Below, piece by piece: positions 15,154-23,959 of a DNA stretch of 64,000 bases (position 1 is the first letter of the stretch; each line of letters begins with the position of its first letter). The stretch lies in IMG/VR virus record IMGVR_UViG_3300006108_000013, positions 1 to 64,000 of that record, one strand, 5' to 3'. The translations under genes were made by a program, and so were the position numbers. The stretch comes from a virus. Under the pieces are notes generated by a model. It did no database searches. It saw only the letters and a list, made by a program, of their open reading frames with translations, and was not told where the DNA came from.

Positions 15154-15884
15154 ACAGAGAATTATTATTAACAATTGAATACTTAAAATCAAAAAATAAA
15201 GTATTACTATTATCGACAAGTAGTAGGGCAGAAAGTTCTAAGGATACACCAAAAAGTAAACGTATCGCTCAGCGTATTCAAGAAGCACTCGGAAAAGATA
15301 AATGCGTTTTAATTGATATCACTCAATTAAAAATTAATAGTTGCCAAGGAAACGTAAGCGAATCAACCGGAAATACTTGTGGGGTAAAGGATGCAGTCTT
15401 AAAAGATAAAAAGAAAAACCCAAGTGGTTATCATCGTTGTTGGTGTTCAATAGCTAATAAAGACGATGAACTTTGGAAAATTACAAAGGAGCTATTTGAA
15501 TCCGATGCTGTTGTATTTTTAGGGTCGGTGCGTTGGGGTCAAACTAATTCAAATTACCAAAGATTAATTGAAAGATTGGATTGGATTGAAAATCGTTGGG
15601 CATCATTAGGAGAAGATAATGTTATTTCAGATATTGATGCAGGAGTAATTTTAATCGGTCATAATTGGAATGGTCATAATGTTTTAAGAACACAGAAACA
15701 AGTTTTAAAATTTTACGGTTTTAAGGTTCCTCATGAATTATCATGGAATTGGCAATATACAAAAAATGAATTAGATGAGAGTTTAGAAGGATATAAACAA
15801 GATCCAAAAGTTTTTGAAAAGGTTTTTAATATTGTTATCGAATTAAAAGAATCTTTTAGAAATTGGATTACGCAAAGATTATGA
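15150..15884 (+). CDS. NADPH-dependent FMN reductase-like flavoprotein
   Basis: A 244-residue flavodoxin-fold protein. The first strand VLLLSTSSRAES carries the phosphate-binding loop expected for FMN, and VVFLGSVRWGQTNSNYQRLIERLDW resembles the conserved loop of NAD(P)H:flavin reductases. Cys pairs (CQGN..., CWC) around 58-99 are unusual and may bind metal or a cluster. Reactions would be electron transfer from NAD(P)H. Supply of electrons to ribonucleotide reductase is conceivable but not shown. The start overlaps the nuclease stop. Confidence 0.65.
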   Translation: MNRELLLTIEYLKSKNKVLLLSTSSRAESSKDTPKSKRIAQRIQEALGKDKCVLIDITQLKINSCQGNVSESTGNTCGVKDAVLKDKKKNPSGYHRCWCSIANKDDELWKITKELFESDAVVFLGSVRWGQTNSNYQRLIERLDWIENRWASLGEDNVISDIDAGVILIGHNWNGHNVLRTQKQVLKFYGFKVPHELSWNWQYTKNELDESLEGYKQDPKVFEKVFNIVIELKESFRNWITQRL

Positions 15885-16063
15885 ATTTAAATCCTGATGA
15901 TGGTAAAGAATTAGGTTATCAGTTTTTAGATACACGATTCACTGGTACGCAAACGCCCTTTTTATCAGGGATTTGTGACCCAGAGATTGCTGATTTTATA
16001 TTACCATGTGACAGAGGAGTTGCCAATAATTTGATTGATGTTGAATTAAAACCATATTTTTAA
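15881..16063 (+). CDS. Small hypothetical protein
   Basis: The ATG at 15881 overlaps the TGA of the reductase gene (ATGA) and gives 60 residues. Two Cys and several Pro/Asp residues are present; no motif recognised. The coupling to the upstream genes is the main support. Confidence 0.5.
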   Translation: MNLNPDDGKELGYQFLDTRFTGTQTPFLSGICDPEIADFILPCDRGVANNLIDVELKPYF

Positions 16064-16072
16064 AAAAAATTT

Positions 16073-17023
16073 GTGGAAATGGAATGTGTGAAGAGTAAAT
16101 ATTCAAAACAACATATGAAACAAGATCCTCTCACATCAGCGTATATGAAAGTACTCAACGAAAATGCAACCTCTGGAAAAGTCAATGGACAATCCTTAAA
16201 AGTTGGAGCACCATTCGGTGATGCTTCTAATCAAAAAAACGCAGAGACTTTTTATAAAGATTCTGGAACAGATAAAGTTGCAAAAGATGTTAAGAAGCCA
16301 GTAGAAGCTCCTGCTGAACTTTCAGAAGATCCAGAAAACGAGCCAAAGGAATATAAGGCTAGTGAGAAGTTAACTTTAAAGGATTCATTAAATCCATTTG
16401 ACGCATTATATAACAAGATCATTTCTGAAGATTCATTCTCCTTTGGTTCAGAGGAAGGCGTAGAACCAGAAGACAATTTTGGTGGACCTGAAGGCATCGG
16501 TCACGGTGATGAAGAATTAAGTGACGACGAAATGTTTGGTGACGATGACGAGGTTGAGGATTTTGAAGAAGACGAACACGAGGATTTAGAATCTCTTGTT
16601 TCCCAGCTTAAAGAACTCGTTGGTAAGCTTGAGTCTCACTTAGAGGGTCACATTGAACATGAAGAGGAAGGTGAGGAGCATGATGAATTACCAGAAGATT
16701 CAAGAGAAGATGGCTCTGAAGAGGGTGAAGAGGAAGAGGAAGTTAGTGAGGAATCAGTTGAAGCTGAAGTTCTTGGACACGCTCTCGTTGATCAAGAAAA
16801 ATTAGAAGCTGGTCAAACCAAGAAGTCAGTATTCACAGTTAAGGGTGCAGTTCCAAAAGCTGGTTCAAAGGCAACTGTAGAAAAGGGTAAGAAGGCAACA
16901 GGTAAGCCAGAAAACTTTGAAAACAAAGAAGGAATTAACAAATACCAGAAGCAGGGTAATTCATACGATGCAAAGGGCGTTAAGGTTGGTAAGTTCCTCT
17001 TTGACGATCAGCGTGGAGAATAA
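16073..17023 (+). CDS. Highly acidic protein, candidate prohead core/internal protein
   Basis: A 316-residue protein from a GTG start (an ATG lies two codons later). The centre (about 125-225) is extremely rich in Glu and Asp with helical stretches such as LVSQLKELVGKLESHL, and the last third is Lys/Gly-rich. Near the N-terminus LTSAYMKVLNENATS resembles the (L/I)xE capsid-targeting type. T4 scaffold and core proteins (gp22, gp67) are also acidic and cut at LxE sites, so a prohead core role is reasonable but inferred. A strong terminator follows. Confidence 0.55.
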   Translation: MEMECVKSKYSKQHMKQDPLTSAYMKVLNENATSGKVNGQSLKVGAPFGDASNQKNAETFYKDSGTDKVAKDVKKPVEAPAELSEDPENEPKEYKASEKLTLKDSLNPFDALYNKIISEDSFSFGSEEGVEPEDNFGGPEGIGHGDEELSDDEMFGDDDEVEDFEEDEHEDLESLVSQLKELVGKLESHLEGHIEHEEEGEEHDELPEDSREDGSEEGEEEEEVSEESVEAEVLGHALVDQEKLEAGQTKKSVFTVKGAVPKAGSKATVEKGKKATGKPENFENKEGINKYQKQGNSYDAKGVKVGKFLFDDQRGE

Positions 17024-17043
17024 TATAAAATAAATAAATTAAG

Positions 17044-17069
17044 AAAAGCCCTCTTCGGAGGGCTTTTTT
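17044..17069 (+). terminator. Rho-independent terminator
   Basis: AAAAGCCCTC (17044-17053), a UUCG-type loop and GAGGGCTTTT form a ten-base-pair stem that runs into a run of six T. It is the clearest intrinsic terminator in the window and ends the operon that begins with the AAA ATPase. Confidence 0.95.
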
Positions 17070-17086
17070 GTTGGTAAGTAATAATA

Positions 17087-17461
17087 ATGAACTTTAAGCA
17101 ATTTTTCTTAGAAAGAAGCGGTCACGCTCATCAATCAAATGCAGCAGCAACTGGTGCAAAGTTAGCTAGTCATGATATAAAAAAGAGTATGTCACTTGTT
17201 GCTAAAGATGTTACGAAGAAGCAAATGCTTGGTGTTAATAATCCAAAACTCAAAAGAGCAAAGGAAGCACCCAAAGGTACAAAGGTTCCTTTGATTTCAA
17301 CAACGCCTAATCTTAAAAAATTAAAATCTGCTGGTAACCCAATCAATTTTAATAAGATAGGAAAAGAAGGTAAAACATTAGCGGCTGGTAAAAACGGTGA
17401 GAGAGTTAAAGTTCACAGAAATCCTTTAACAGGAAAACTCTTTTTGAAAAAAGGAAAGTAA
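17087..17461 (+). CDS. Very basic small protein, candidate internal head protein
   Basis: This 124-residue protein is dominated by Lys, with Gly, Pro and Asn, and lacks a hydrophobic core. The N-terminus MNFKQFFLER resembles the T4 internal-protein targeting peptide MKTYQEFIAE. A basic, DNA-binding composition is what T4 internal proteins injected with the genome show. The gene lies right after a terminator, next to the neck protein gene. Packaging in the head is inference. Confidence 0.6.
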   Translation: MNFKQFFLERSGHAHQSNAAATGAKLASHDIKKSMSLVAKDVTKKQMLGVNNPKLKRAKEAPKGTKVPLISTTPNLKKLKSAGNPINFNKIGKEGKTLAAGKNGERVKVHRNPLTGKLFLKKGK

Positions 17462-17462
17462 A

Positions 17463-18092
17463 ATGGAATCACTACGTTATTTAAATAAAGGAATTAACTC
17501 CAATGAAAGACAACTTTTCAGTAACTACTGGAAAGAACAAATTCATGTTAATGGTCAATTGATAAACTATTATCAAAACCAAACTGCATTGTCTGGTGTT
17601 AATGTTCTTTACGGTGAAGAACCAAGTGCAGGATTTGCTCCACCAAAACAAATGATTGTTTTATTAAACCTCAGTAATGATTCATATTTGCTTTCTAAAT
17701 TCGGTATTATTGCTGATAGTGATATGAATGGAGTTTTACACCCTGATGATTTCACAACTGCTTTTGGTTTGTCAAGCGAACCAAAACCAAGTGATCTTCT
17801 GCAACTAGTAGAATTTGGAAGCGATAGAATCAATTTTCCTAAACGTGGAGCTACTGTATATGAACTAACAGAGGTTATCGATGAATTTGTAATCAATGCA
17901 TTGGGTGGTCACTATGTTTGGTTCTTTAAGGCGAAACGTTACGATTACAGCTACGAACCAGGTTCGCCAGGTTCTGGAGAAGGTAATAAACCAATCAATG
18001 ACAACGATGCATTGGAAGCATTGGCAGATAGTAACTTTAATTATCCATCCGATAACCCTTGTGCTAATACCAGCGTTTACGGCGAATATTAA
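17463..18092 (+). CDS. Neck / head-completion protein, gp14-like
   Basis: A 209-residue protein. The segment VNVLYGEEPS, a later KPSDLLQLVEFGSDR, a P-x-x-GATVYELTEVIDE stretch and LGGHYVWFFKAKRYDYSYE follow the order of motifs I associate with gp14-type neck proteins of T4-like phages, which join head and tail. T4 gp14 is 256 residues. The start follows the previous stop by one base. The 3' end shares a TTAA with the stop codon of the opposite gene. Family assignment is from pattern memory. Confidence 0.55.
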   Translation: MESLRYLNKGINSNERQLFSNYWKEQIHVNGQLINYYQNQTALSGVNVLYGEEPSAGFAPPKQMIVLLNLSNDSYLLSKFGIIADSDMNGVLHPDDFTTAFGLSSEPKPSDLLQLVEFGSDRINFPKRGATVYELTEVIDEFVINALGGHYVWFFKAKRYDYSYEPGSPGSGEGNKPINDNDALEALADSNFNYPSDNPCANTSVYGEY

Positions 18093-18358
18093 ACAAACTG
18101 GTACTCGTCTTTTTTAGGATCTTCTTCTTGATAGGCAACATCAATATTATGTTCTTGTCTAAGAAGTTTTCTAAGAAATAAATCTTCGGTTGCTTCGATA
18201 TACTCTCTGATCTTTAAAGGCTTAAAAACAACCTTTTCCAAAGGAATTTTCTTATCTTCAGCATTATCAATGATAATGTTTACTGCTTCGTAGAATGCCA
18301 TCCATCTAGCCCACTTAGCACTATCTTCGGTTATAACTTTCCAAGATTTATTTTTCAT
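18089..18358 (-). CDS. Hypothetical protein
   Basis: An 89-residue, charged, helical protein with Trp residues in the first third. Its start overlaps the end of the upstream membrane-protein gene by 11 bases, and its stop shares four bases with the neck gene on the other strand. No family recognised. Confidence 0.55.
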   Translation of the reverse strand: MKNKSWKVITEDSAKWARWMAFYEAVNIIIDNAEDKKIPLEKVVFKPLKIREYIEATEDLFLRKLLRQEHNIDVAYQEEDPKKDEYQFV

Positions 18359-18785
18359 TTGCGACAGTTTGAATTGATGGTATACCAGTAACAGATGGCA
18401 TATTAACAGGTTCTGTTATTCTTGCAACTACAAATTGTATGTTTACGAGATTTGTTTTATTGCAAGAATTGCAAATGAACTCTGCTCTTTCATTTTGATC
18501 AGGTAAAAAAGTCATTACATTTGATTTTGAACAATAAGCACAATCAAGAATGGTTGATAGTGGTTCAAGGGCATCAAGCTCCTTTTGATAGGTCTTTTGA
18601 AAGAAGTAGCTCTTTATTAGAGATGCTACAAAAGAAAATAGAATATATTGTAGAGCTACAAATAAGGCAAAAGCTGCCCAGAAATTACCACCGATTGTTT
18701 TTATGCCCAGTGAACCAATAAGAGATATTACTATAACTGTTAAGGTAGATCTTATAAAGATCCAAGGTATTTTTATTTTTGACAT
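18348..18785 (-). CDS. Membrane protein with zinc-ribbon tail
   Basis: A 145-residue protein with two transmembrane segments (about 8-30 and 33-55). These are followed by a ribbon with CAYC (about 82-85) and CNSC (about 106-109), spaced as in a four-cysteine zinc ribbon. The ribbon is probably cytoplasmic. It lies in an operon of small genes together with phoH. Function unknown. Confidence 0.65.
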   Translation of the reverse strand: MSKIKIPWIFIRSTLTVIVISLIGSLGIKTIGGNFWAAFALFVALQYILFSFVASLIKSYFFQKTYQKELDALEPLSTILDCAYCSKSNVMTFLPDQNERAEFICNSCNKTNLVNIQFVVARITEPVNMPSVTGIPSIQTVANEK

Positions 18786-18828
18786 ATAAGCAATATTACA
18801 ATATTACCTTTATCGTGTCAACTATTTT

Positions 18829-19314
18829 TTATCTAACTCTTATTCTTATTTTATTATTTAAAGCGGCGGATTCAGGTGGGATATACTCTGCCGCCGGTAC
18901 GGGATTCTGAGAAGGTTGCTCTCCTGCTATATTTGCAACATCAATTATATGCAATCCAATCTTTCTTATTCCCTTTAAAGCAAATTTTCCTATCTTATAA
19001 AAACGAATTAACTTTGTCTTTTGTTTATCACTTAGTGACGGATTGTTTCTAACCGCTGACGCAATCTTATCTATAGCTTGAGATAAGAAAACAAAGCTAT
19101 CTGTCAAATCATCAACTACGGTTCCAAGGGGCCACGGCATACTTGGAACCGATTGAGGTGGAGGATTGGTTAAATCGTCCTGATGTTGATACGGAAAATT
19201 CGGTGTATTTCTGGCTGATTGTGGAGTGAAATCTTTTCTAGCTGGTGAGCTATAGGCAGGATAAGACTTATTAGCAGTATCATATACTTCTGTTATGATC
19301 TTATCCAGTTCCAT
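18829..19314 (-). CDS. Hypothetical protein with internal-protein-like N-terminus
   Basis: A 161-residue protein. Residues 1-15 (MELDKIITEVYDTAN) form a short helix with an ITE that resembles the (I/L)xE processing site. A Pro/Ser/Gln-rich linker follows (about 16-60), then a helical domain (about 65-125) and a Pro-rich basic end. No enzyme motif. Possibly a packaged virion protein, by analogy only. Confidence 0.5.
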   Translation of the reverse strand: MELDKIITEVYDTANKSYPAYSSPARKDFTPQSARNTPNFPYQHQDDLTNPPPQSVPSMPWPLGTVVDDLTDSFVFLSQAIDKIASAVRNNPSLSDKQKTKLIRFYKIGKFALKGIRKIGLHIIDVANIAGEQPSQNPVPAAEYIPPESAALNNKIRIRVR

Positions 19315-19315
19315 T

Positions 19316-19498
19316 TTACTTTAAATTGCCAATTCTAACTAAATTGTTACATCTCCCGCACATCCAACGACACTCTTGAACTACTGACTTTGTTTTTGGA
19401 TCTTGCTTCGGTGTAACTCTGCCCTGTACTTGTGCACCACAAAAAGTGCAAGCAATAGGACGATTCTCTAATGTTTGATATTGAGGATTATTATTCAT
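19316..19498 (-). CDS. Small zinc-ribbon protein
   Basis: I take the ATG at 19498, giving 60 residues; a longer frame would run into phoH. CTFC (17-20) and CGRC (47-50), with C43 between them, form a zinc ribbon. Such small ribbons are common in T4-like phages, sometimes as transcription or nucleic-acid-binding factors. The start lies just after the phoH stop. Confidence 0.6.
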   Translation of the reverse strand: MNNNPQYQTLENRPIACTFCGAQVQGRVTPKQDPKTKSVVQECRWMCGRCNNLVRIGNLK

Positions 19499-19508
19499 CG
19501 TATTATAC

Positions 19509-20402
19509 TTACTTATTATCTGATGGTTTCCAACTATCTTTATGAGAGTTTTCTTTATGATGTTGAGCCTTATTAGCTTCATCTTGTTGAACAGCAAGCT
19601 GAAGTTCTTTAAACTTATGGGTAATAAAGCGACAGAGTTCAGAACGAACAATATCATCTTCTGTTAATTCCATGCAGAAAATACCCTGTTGTCTTGATTC
19701 TTCGTTATTGAACAATTCAAAAACTTTATTAAATCCTGATTTACCAGCAGGAAGATCGCTTTGTTCTGGGTCACCACAAAGGAATACCTTTGAGAATTCA
19801 CCGATACGACTCATAAGAGTGTGAATTTCTCTTCTAGAGAAGTTCTGAACTTCATCAGCACAAACAAACTTTGCTGAGAAGTGAAGACCTCTTGCAAAGT
19901 TAATTGGACAAATTGTTAAACGGTTATCTTTTTGTAGTCTGTCCAACTGAGCTTTGCAGAGAAGTTCTTCAAATTTGTCATGGAAAGGCGTAAGATATAC
20001 TGCAATTTTTTCATCCAGTGTGCCTGGCAAGAATCCCAATTTTGAATCTGAAGATTCAACTGCTGAACGAACCAATACCATATCGGAAATTCTTCTTCTA
20101 TTAAGAAGAGTTAAACCGCAATACATAGCAAGAGTTGTTTTAGATGTTCCTGCGGGTCCTTTTAATAAAAGAACTTTCGTTTCTTTATTCAAGAACTGTG
20201 CAATGATTTTCTTTTGATTATCAGTCCACGGAAGTTCTTTAATAGATAGTTCAAAATTTATTTTATCTCTTTGAAATACATATAAAGAATTATCTTTATT
20301 CTCGCCATCTTCGCAAGGAGCCGATGTTGTTGTTACGTGACGAGTTCTTCCAGATTGAGGTCTGTCTGAACCCTTTTTCTTGGGGCGCATTTTTTTGCTC
20401 AT
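19509..20402 (-). CDS. phoH: PhoH-like ATPase
   Basis: A 297-residue protein with Walker A GPAGTSKTT (82-90), Walker B ADEVQN (about 175-180), and GDPEQSDLP with the conserved switch region of PhoH proteins. The N-terminal 50 residues are basic and disordered. The C-terminal tail is His/Lys/Gln-rich. PhoH ATPases are frequent in T4-like and other marine phages; the activity may be RNA helicase or nucleotide related, and is not settled. It is not evidence of phosphate regulation by itself. Confidence 0.92.
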   Translation of the reverse strand: MSKKMRPKKKGSDRPQSGRTRHVTTTSAPCEDGENKDNSLYVFQRDKINFELSIKELPWTDNQKKIIAQFLNKETKVLLLKGPAGTSKTTLAMYCGLTLLNRRRISDMVLVRSAVESSDSKLGFLPGTLDEKIAVYLTPFHDKFEELLCKAQLDRLQKDNRLTICPINFARGLHFSAKFVCADEVQNFSRREIHTLMSRIGEFSKVFLCGDPEQSDLPAGKSGFNKVFELFNNEESRQQGIFCMELTEDDIVRSELCRFITHKFKELQLAVQQDEANKAQHHKENSHKDSWKPSDNK

Positions 20403-20426
20403 AAATTATATTAACAAATATGTTAA

Positions 20427-20855
20427 TTAGGGTTGAACTGTAGGCTGATTACCGGAACCCGATCCGTAGGTATTACCAGCGGTAACAGATCCTTGTGGAG
20501 TGTTAGTGCCACCAGTTTGATTTTCTGATGATGTAGAAGGCTCTTGTGAGCTACTATTTTTACCAATAGTAATACCAATTTTTTTAAGATGATCATCCAA
20601 TTCTGGAGTAAGATTAACCTTTGTGATATCATTTACTGGATGTTTTGGATCTATAACAGCCTGTAACTGTTCAACTGGTGTCATTTTATCAAATGGTTTA
20701 TTTGGTGTTAATGCTTGAACTGCGGCTTCGGCTGCTTTTTTAACTCCATCGGGAGAGGAATTTAATTGCGCTTCCGATCTTTGAATATCGCTGGGCGTTA
20801 AACCAGTAGCCTCGGAAATATATTTTCTTAAAATTGCATCAAAATGATTGCTCAT
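20427..20855 (-). CDS. Hypothetical protein, candidate internal head protein
   Basis: A 142-residue protein. The N-terminus MSNHFDAILRKYISEATG contains ISE followed by Ala, the best match in the window to the T4 capsid-targeting/cleavage pattern. The middle has helices with Pro-rich turns, and the last 40 residues are Ser/Thr/Gly/Gln-rich and probably disordered. No family recognised. Packaging is inferred. Confidence 0.5.
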   Translation of the reverse strand: MSNHFDAILRKYISEATGLTPSDIQRSEAQLNSSPDGVKKAAEAAVQALTPNKPFDKMTPVEQLQAVIDPKHPVNDITKVNLTPELDDHLKKIGITIGKNSSSQEPSTSSENQTGGTNTPQGSVTAGNTYGSGSGNQPTVQP

Positions 20856-20874
20856 AAAATTACTATAATATTAC

Positions 20875-21144
20875 TTACCAATCTTTACAAGCCTGATATT
20901 TAGGTGTGCCTGGTTTGGCTGATGAGCATTTGTGTCTTGCTCTAAATGACTTTCTTCTCTTTGCGTTATTTTTACCAACTCTTACGCCAGCTTGACCCCA
21001 GTGAATTCTTTTATATCCGCCCTTTGGGTTTTTTACGCATTTCATCCATTTCTTTCCTTTTCTGGTTGAGTGTGTTTTCTGGGTTACTCTGGTGCAATTT
21101 GCTTCTTCTAAAACAGAAGCTACTAATAGATCATATTTTGTCAT
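20875..21144 (-). CDS. Basic Cys/Trp protein, candidate internal head protein
   Basis: The ATG at 21144 gives 89 residues; the open frame extends further upstream but would add a hydrophobic stretch without support. MTKYDLLVASVLEEAN ends in LEE followed by Ala, like an internal-protein targeting peptide. The remainder is very basic and ends AKPGTPKYQACKDW, a signature I recall from small proteins of large phages and giant viruses (DUF5872-like). Charge suggests DNA binding inside the head. Function otherwise unknown. Confidence 0.65.
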   Translation of the reverse strand: MTKYDLLVASVLEEANCTRVTQKTHSTRKGKKWMKCVKNPKGGYKRIHWGQAGVRVGKNNAKRRKSFRARHKCSSAKPGTPKYQACKDW

Positions 21145-21207
21145 ATTAATATTACTTACTCTCAAAGAGAAATAAAAAAAGATTTTTATAAAATGGGTAT
21201 TTTCTAG

Positions 21208-21215
21208 GATAAATA
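21208..21215 (+). promoter_or_regulatory. T4-type late promoter element for the sheath gene
   Basis: GATAAATA ends twelve bases before the sheath ATG at 21228. This is the longest spacing of the set but still leaves no room for a normal leader. Confidence 0.65.
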
Positions 21216-21227
21216 CATTTAGAAAAT

Positions 21228-23930
21228 ATGTCAACTTTAACTATAACCTCACCAGGCGTTCAGATCAATGAGTTAGATCTTAGTTTAATATCTAACACAA
21301 CAGGAAACACAAATGTTCTCGCTGTTGGTTTTGCTAACCAAGGTCCGACAAACGAACTTATCAACGTAAGCAGTATCAGTGAATATGAAAATGTTTTTGG
21401 TCTTCCATCAAATGCAGCAGAGCGTTATCTCTATCACAGTGCTCGTCAGATTTTAAACACCTCTCCTGCCAATTTAAATATTGTTAGATTGCCTTATGGT
21501 ACTGGAGTTGGAAATGGTTATACAAGTAATCATAGCGCATTAGTATATCCAGTTTCAACTAATACACCTCTCTTTTCAACTGCAACAAGTTATACACTAT
21601 TAGAACCAGTTTCAATTCTCTTAAATGATGCACAATATGCTCAGCTTAAACAGAACAATATTACTTGGGGTGTAAGTCCTTATACCTCCACTACAGTTCA
21701 AGTTACTTCTGGTACTGTTACTGGATCAACTAGTGCTGCTGTACTTTCTTCATACTATGCATCAAACTTCATTAATGCTTCCGATGTTATCAGTACATCC
21801 TTTAGTTCAATTAATTCTGCTGTCAGCGTATCATACTATCCACACATTGCATCAACCGTAAGTATAAATCTTGTACCTACATTTGGTGCTATTACATCAG
21901 CATATGCTCTTTCTGGATATGCTAACACTTTTGTTGGTAATACCACAGCTTACTATAACAGTAATAATATTAACTTGATTACAACACCAAACTATGTATT
22001 ATCAAGTAGTCAGGTTGGAACATTAACAGCAGCTTCAACTCTCACAGGTTATACAACAGCATATAACGGAAGTTATAATCTCCAGCCTTTCACTGGATTC
22101 GGTAGCTTATCATCAAATTTTGTTAGTGGTTTAGTAGTTATCAATGAATCAAAGACAACTATCGATAATCTTTATCAAGGATATTATGTTGCAATTGCAT
22201 CCAATCAAGGTGTAAACCCAGCAACAAACTTTAATAGTGTAACTGGTGTAAGATCAGTTTATCAAATCGATTCAAATGGCGTAACTCAAGATTATATCAC
22301 AGTACCAACTAATAGATTTAATACACCAACTACGACGAATTACGGACCTTTAACTTCGACCTATAACAATTTCGGACCTGCAAGTATTTCGCAAATTGTT
22401 GAACAATTCCCAACAGGTTATAACTGGGCTTCCCCATCGTATCAAGATAGTTTATCAATTGTTCTCTTTAAGATCAATACATCAACTTATAATCAAGATA
22501 CAATTAAGTTATCTTATGCTGCGGCTGAAGGTTATGTCGGTTCACTTTATTCAAAGAGAACCCAAAGTAATGCAAATGGCGGTGCACCTGTAACATTCTT
22601 CATCGATGATGTTGTAAATAATGCATCAAAGAATATCAGTGTTCGTACAAACCCATACATCTCATCAAATGGTAACTGGACAGGATCAACAAATAATCTT
22701 AATCAGTATATTCCGCCTAAACAGGTAGGAGTTGCACCAGTTGCCCAAAACATCTATGCTTCTGGTTTATATCAATCAACGACTGATTATACTACAAAGG
22801 ATGTTGGCAATATTCCAGCAAAATTACAGACGGTTTTAAATACAATTCAAAACGATGATACAATTCAACTTGATATCTCAATTGAAGCTGGATTAGGAAC
22901 TATTTGGGCAAGTTGTAATGCATTATCTTCAGTATCACCAGCTGGCACACCATTATATTATTCTGAGTCATACAACTATCAGTTTAATCTTGGAACCACT
23001 GCTGACGCTGGCGCACCAAGTACTGGCTTATATGATATCACACAAGGTGCTTCATCTGGAACCGCTCCTTGGGCAAGTGGTGCTGGCGCAGATTACTTAA
23101 GTGTAGCTCAGCAGTTCGTTTCCCTTGCAAATGACACAAGAAAAGATCACATCTTTATTGCTGATCCAATCAGACATTTGTTAATTCAGGGTACAGATAA
23201 TAAAGTTACCGCAAATCCAAACTTTGTTTTCTCAAATGATGTATATTGGCCCCTCAACAATCAGTTTGGTTCAATCAATAGTAGTTATGTAACAACATAC
23301 GCTAACTGGATCAAATACAATGATGCAACATCAAACAAATTAGTTTGGATTCCATCATCTGGATATGTTGCAGCTAAGATGGCTACATCATTCCAGCAAA
23401 CATTCCCTTGGAATGCAGTTGCTGGATTTACAAGAGGCGGATTAGATAATGTTGTAGATCTCGCAATTAACCCAACCCAAAAGCAGAGAGATTTACTCTA
23501 TAAGGTAAACTTAAACCCAATTGCATACTTCGCAAACGAAGGTTATGTAATCTATGGTCAGAAGACCCTTTATAGAACACCATCTGCCTTTGATAGAATC
23601 AATGTACGTGAGTTGTTCTTGGTATTAGAAAAACAAACTCAAGCATTACTCAAATACTTTGTATTCGAACCAAATACTTATACAACACAGACAAGATTAG
23701 TTGCCGCATTGAAGCCATTATTTGATAATGCAAAAATCAACAACGGTTTATATAACTACTTGATTGTTTGTGATAGTAGAAATAATACACCAGATATTAT
23801 CGATGCTAATGAATTGAAGGTATCAATTTATATCCAACCAGTTAAAACCGCTGAATTCATCTTGTGTGACTTCATCGCAACACAAACAGGAGTAGACTTC
23901 AGCGAATTAGTTGCTAATAACCAATTCTAA
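21228..23930 (+). CDS. Tail sheath protein, gp18-like
   Basis: A 900-residue protein. The N-terminus LTITSPGVQINELD and the following SISEYENVFG are standard for contractile sheath proteins. The C-terminal 250 residues (GFTRGGL..., a long region with DRINVRELFLVLEKQ, then a beta-rich end with VKTAEFILCDF) form the conserved sheath core that interlinks subunits. It is longer than T4 gp18 (659): a Ser/Thr/Tyr-rich insertion at about 110-300 probably decorates the outside of the tail. The sheath contracts during injection. Confidence 0.95.
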   Translation: MSTLTITSPGVQINELDLSLISNTTGNTNVLAVGFANQGPTNELINVSSISEYENVFGLPSNAAERYLYHSARQILNTSPANLNIVRLPYGTGVGNGYTSNHSALVYPVSTNTPLFSTATSYTLLEPVSILLNDAQYAQLKQNNITWGVSPYTSTTVQVTSGTVTGSTSAAVLSSYYASNFINASDVISTSFSSINSAVSVSYYPHIASTVSINLVPTFGAITSAYALSGYANTFVGNTTAYYNSNNINLITTPNYVLSSSQVGTLTAASTLTGYTTAYNGSYNLQPFTGFGSLSSNFVSGLVVINESKTTIDNLYQGYYVAIASNQGVNPATNFNSVTGVRSVYQIDSNGVTQDYITVPTNRFNTPTTTNYGPLTSTYNNFGPASISQIVEQFPTGYNWASPSYQDSLSIVLFKINTSTYNQDTIKLSYAAAEGYVGSLYSKRTQSNANGGAPVTFFIDDVVNNASKNISVRTNPYISSNGNWTGSTNNLNQYIPPKQVGVAPVAQNIYASGLYQSTTDYTTKDVGNIPAKLQTVLNTIQNDDTIQLDISIEAGLGTIWASCNALSSVSPAGTPLYYSESYNYQFNLGTTADAGAPSTGLYDITQGASSGTAPWASGAGADYLSVAQQFVSLANDTRKDHIFIADPIRHLLIQGTDNKVTANPNFVFSNDVYWPLNNQFGSINSSYVTTYANWIKYNDATSNKLVWIPSSGYVAAKMATSFQQTFPWNAVAGFTRGGLDNVVDLAINPTQKQRDLLYKVNLNPIAYFANEGYVIYGQKTLYRTPSAFDRINVRELFLVLEKQTQALLKYFVFEPNTYTTQTRLVAALKPLFDNAKINNGLYNYLIVCDSRNNTPDIIDANELKVSIYIQPVKTAEFILCDFIATQTGVDFSELVANNQF

Positions 23931-23940
23931 TTGTATACAA
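23931..23940. other. Ten-base palindrome upstream of tail tube gene
   Basis: TTGTATACAA is a perfect palindrome lying just after the sheath stop codon and four bases before the late-promoter element of the tail-tube gene. It could bind a dimeric protein, but a chance A/T-rich palindrome cannot be excluded. Confidence 0.25.
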
Positions 23941-23944
23941 CAAG

Positions 23945-23952
23945 GATAAATA
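23945..23952 (+). promoter_or_regulatory. T4-type late promoter element for the tail tube gene
   Basis: GATAAATA ends seven bases before the ATG at 23960. It gives the abundant tube protein its own late start downstream of the sheath. Confidence 0.65.
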
Positions 23953-23959
23953 TTAATAT

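Noticed and set aside
17896-18117. Plus-strand frame inside the end of the neck-protein gene
   Set aside because: It lies in another frame of the gp14-like gene; the neck frame has the conserved pattern and the coupled start.
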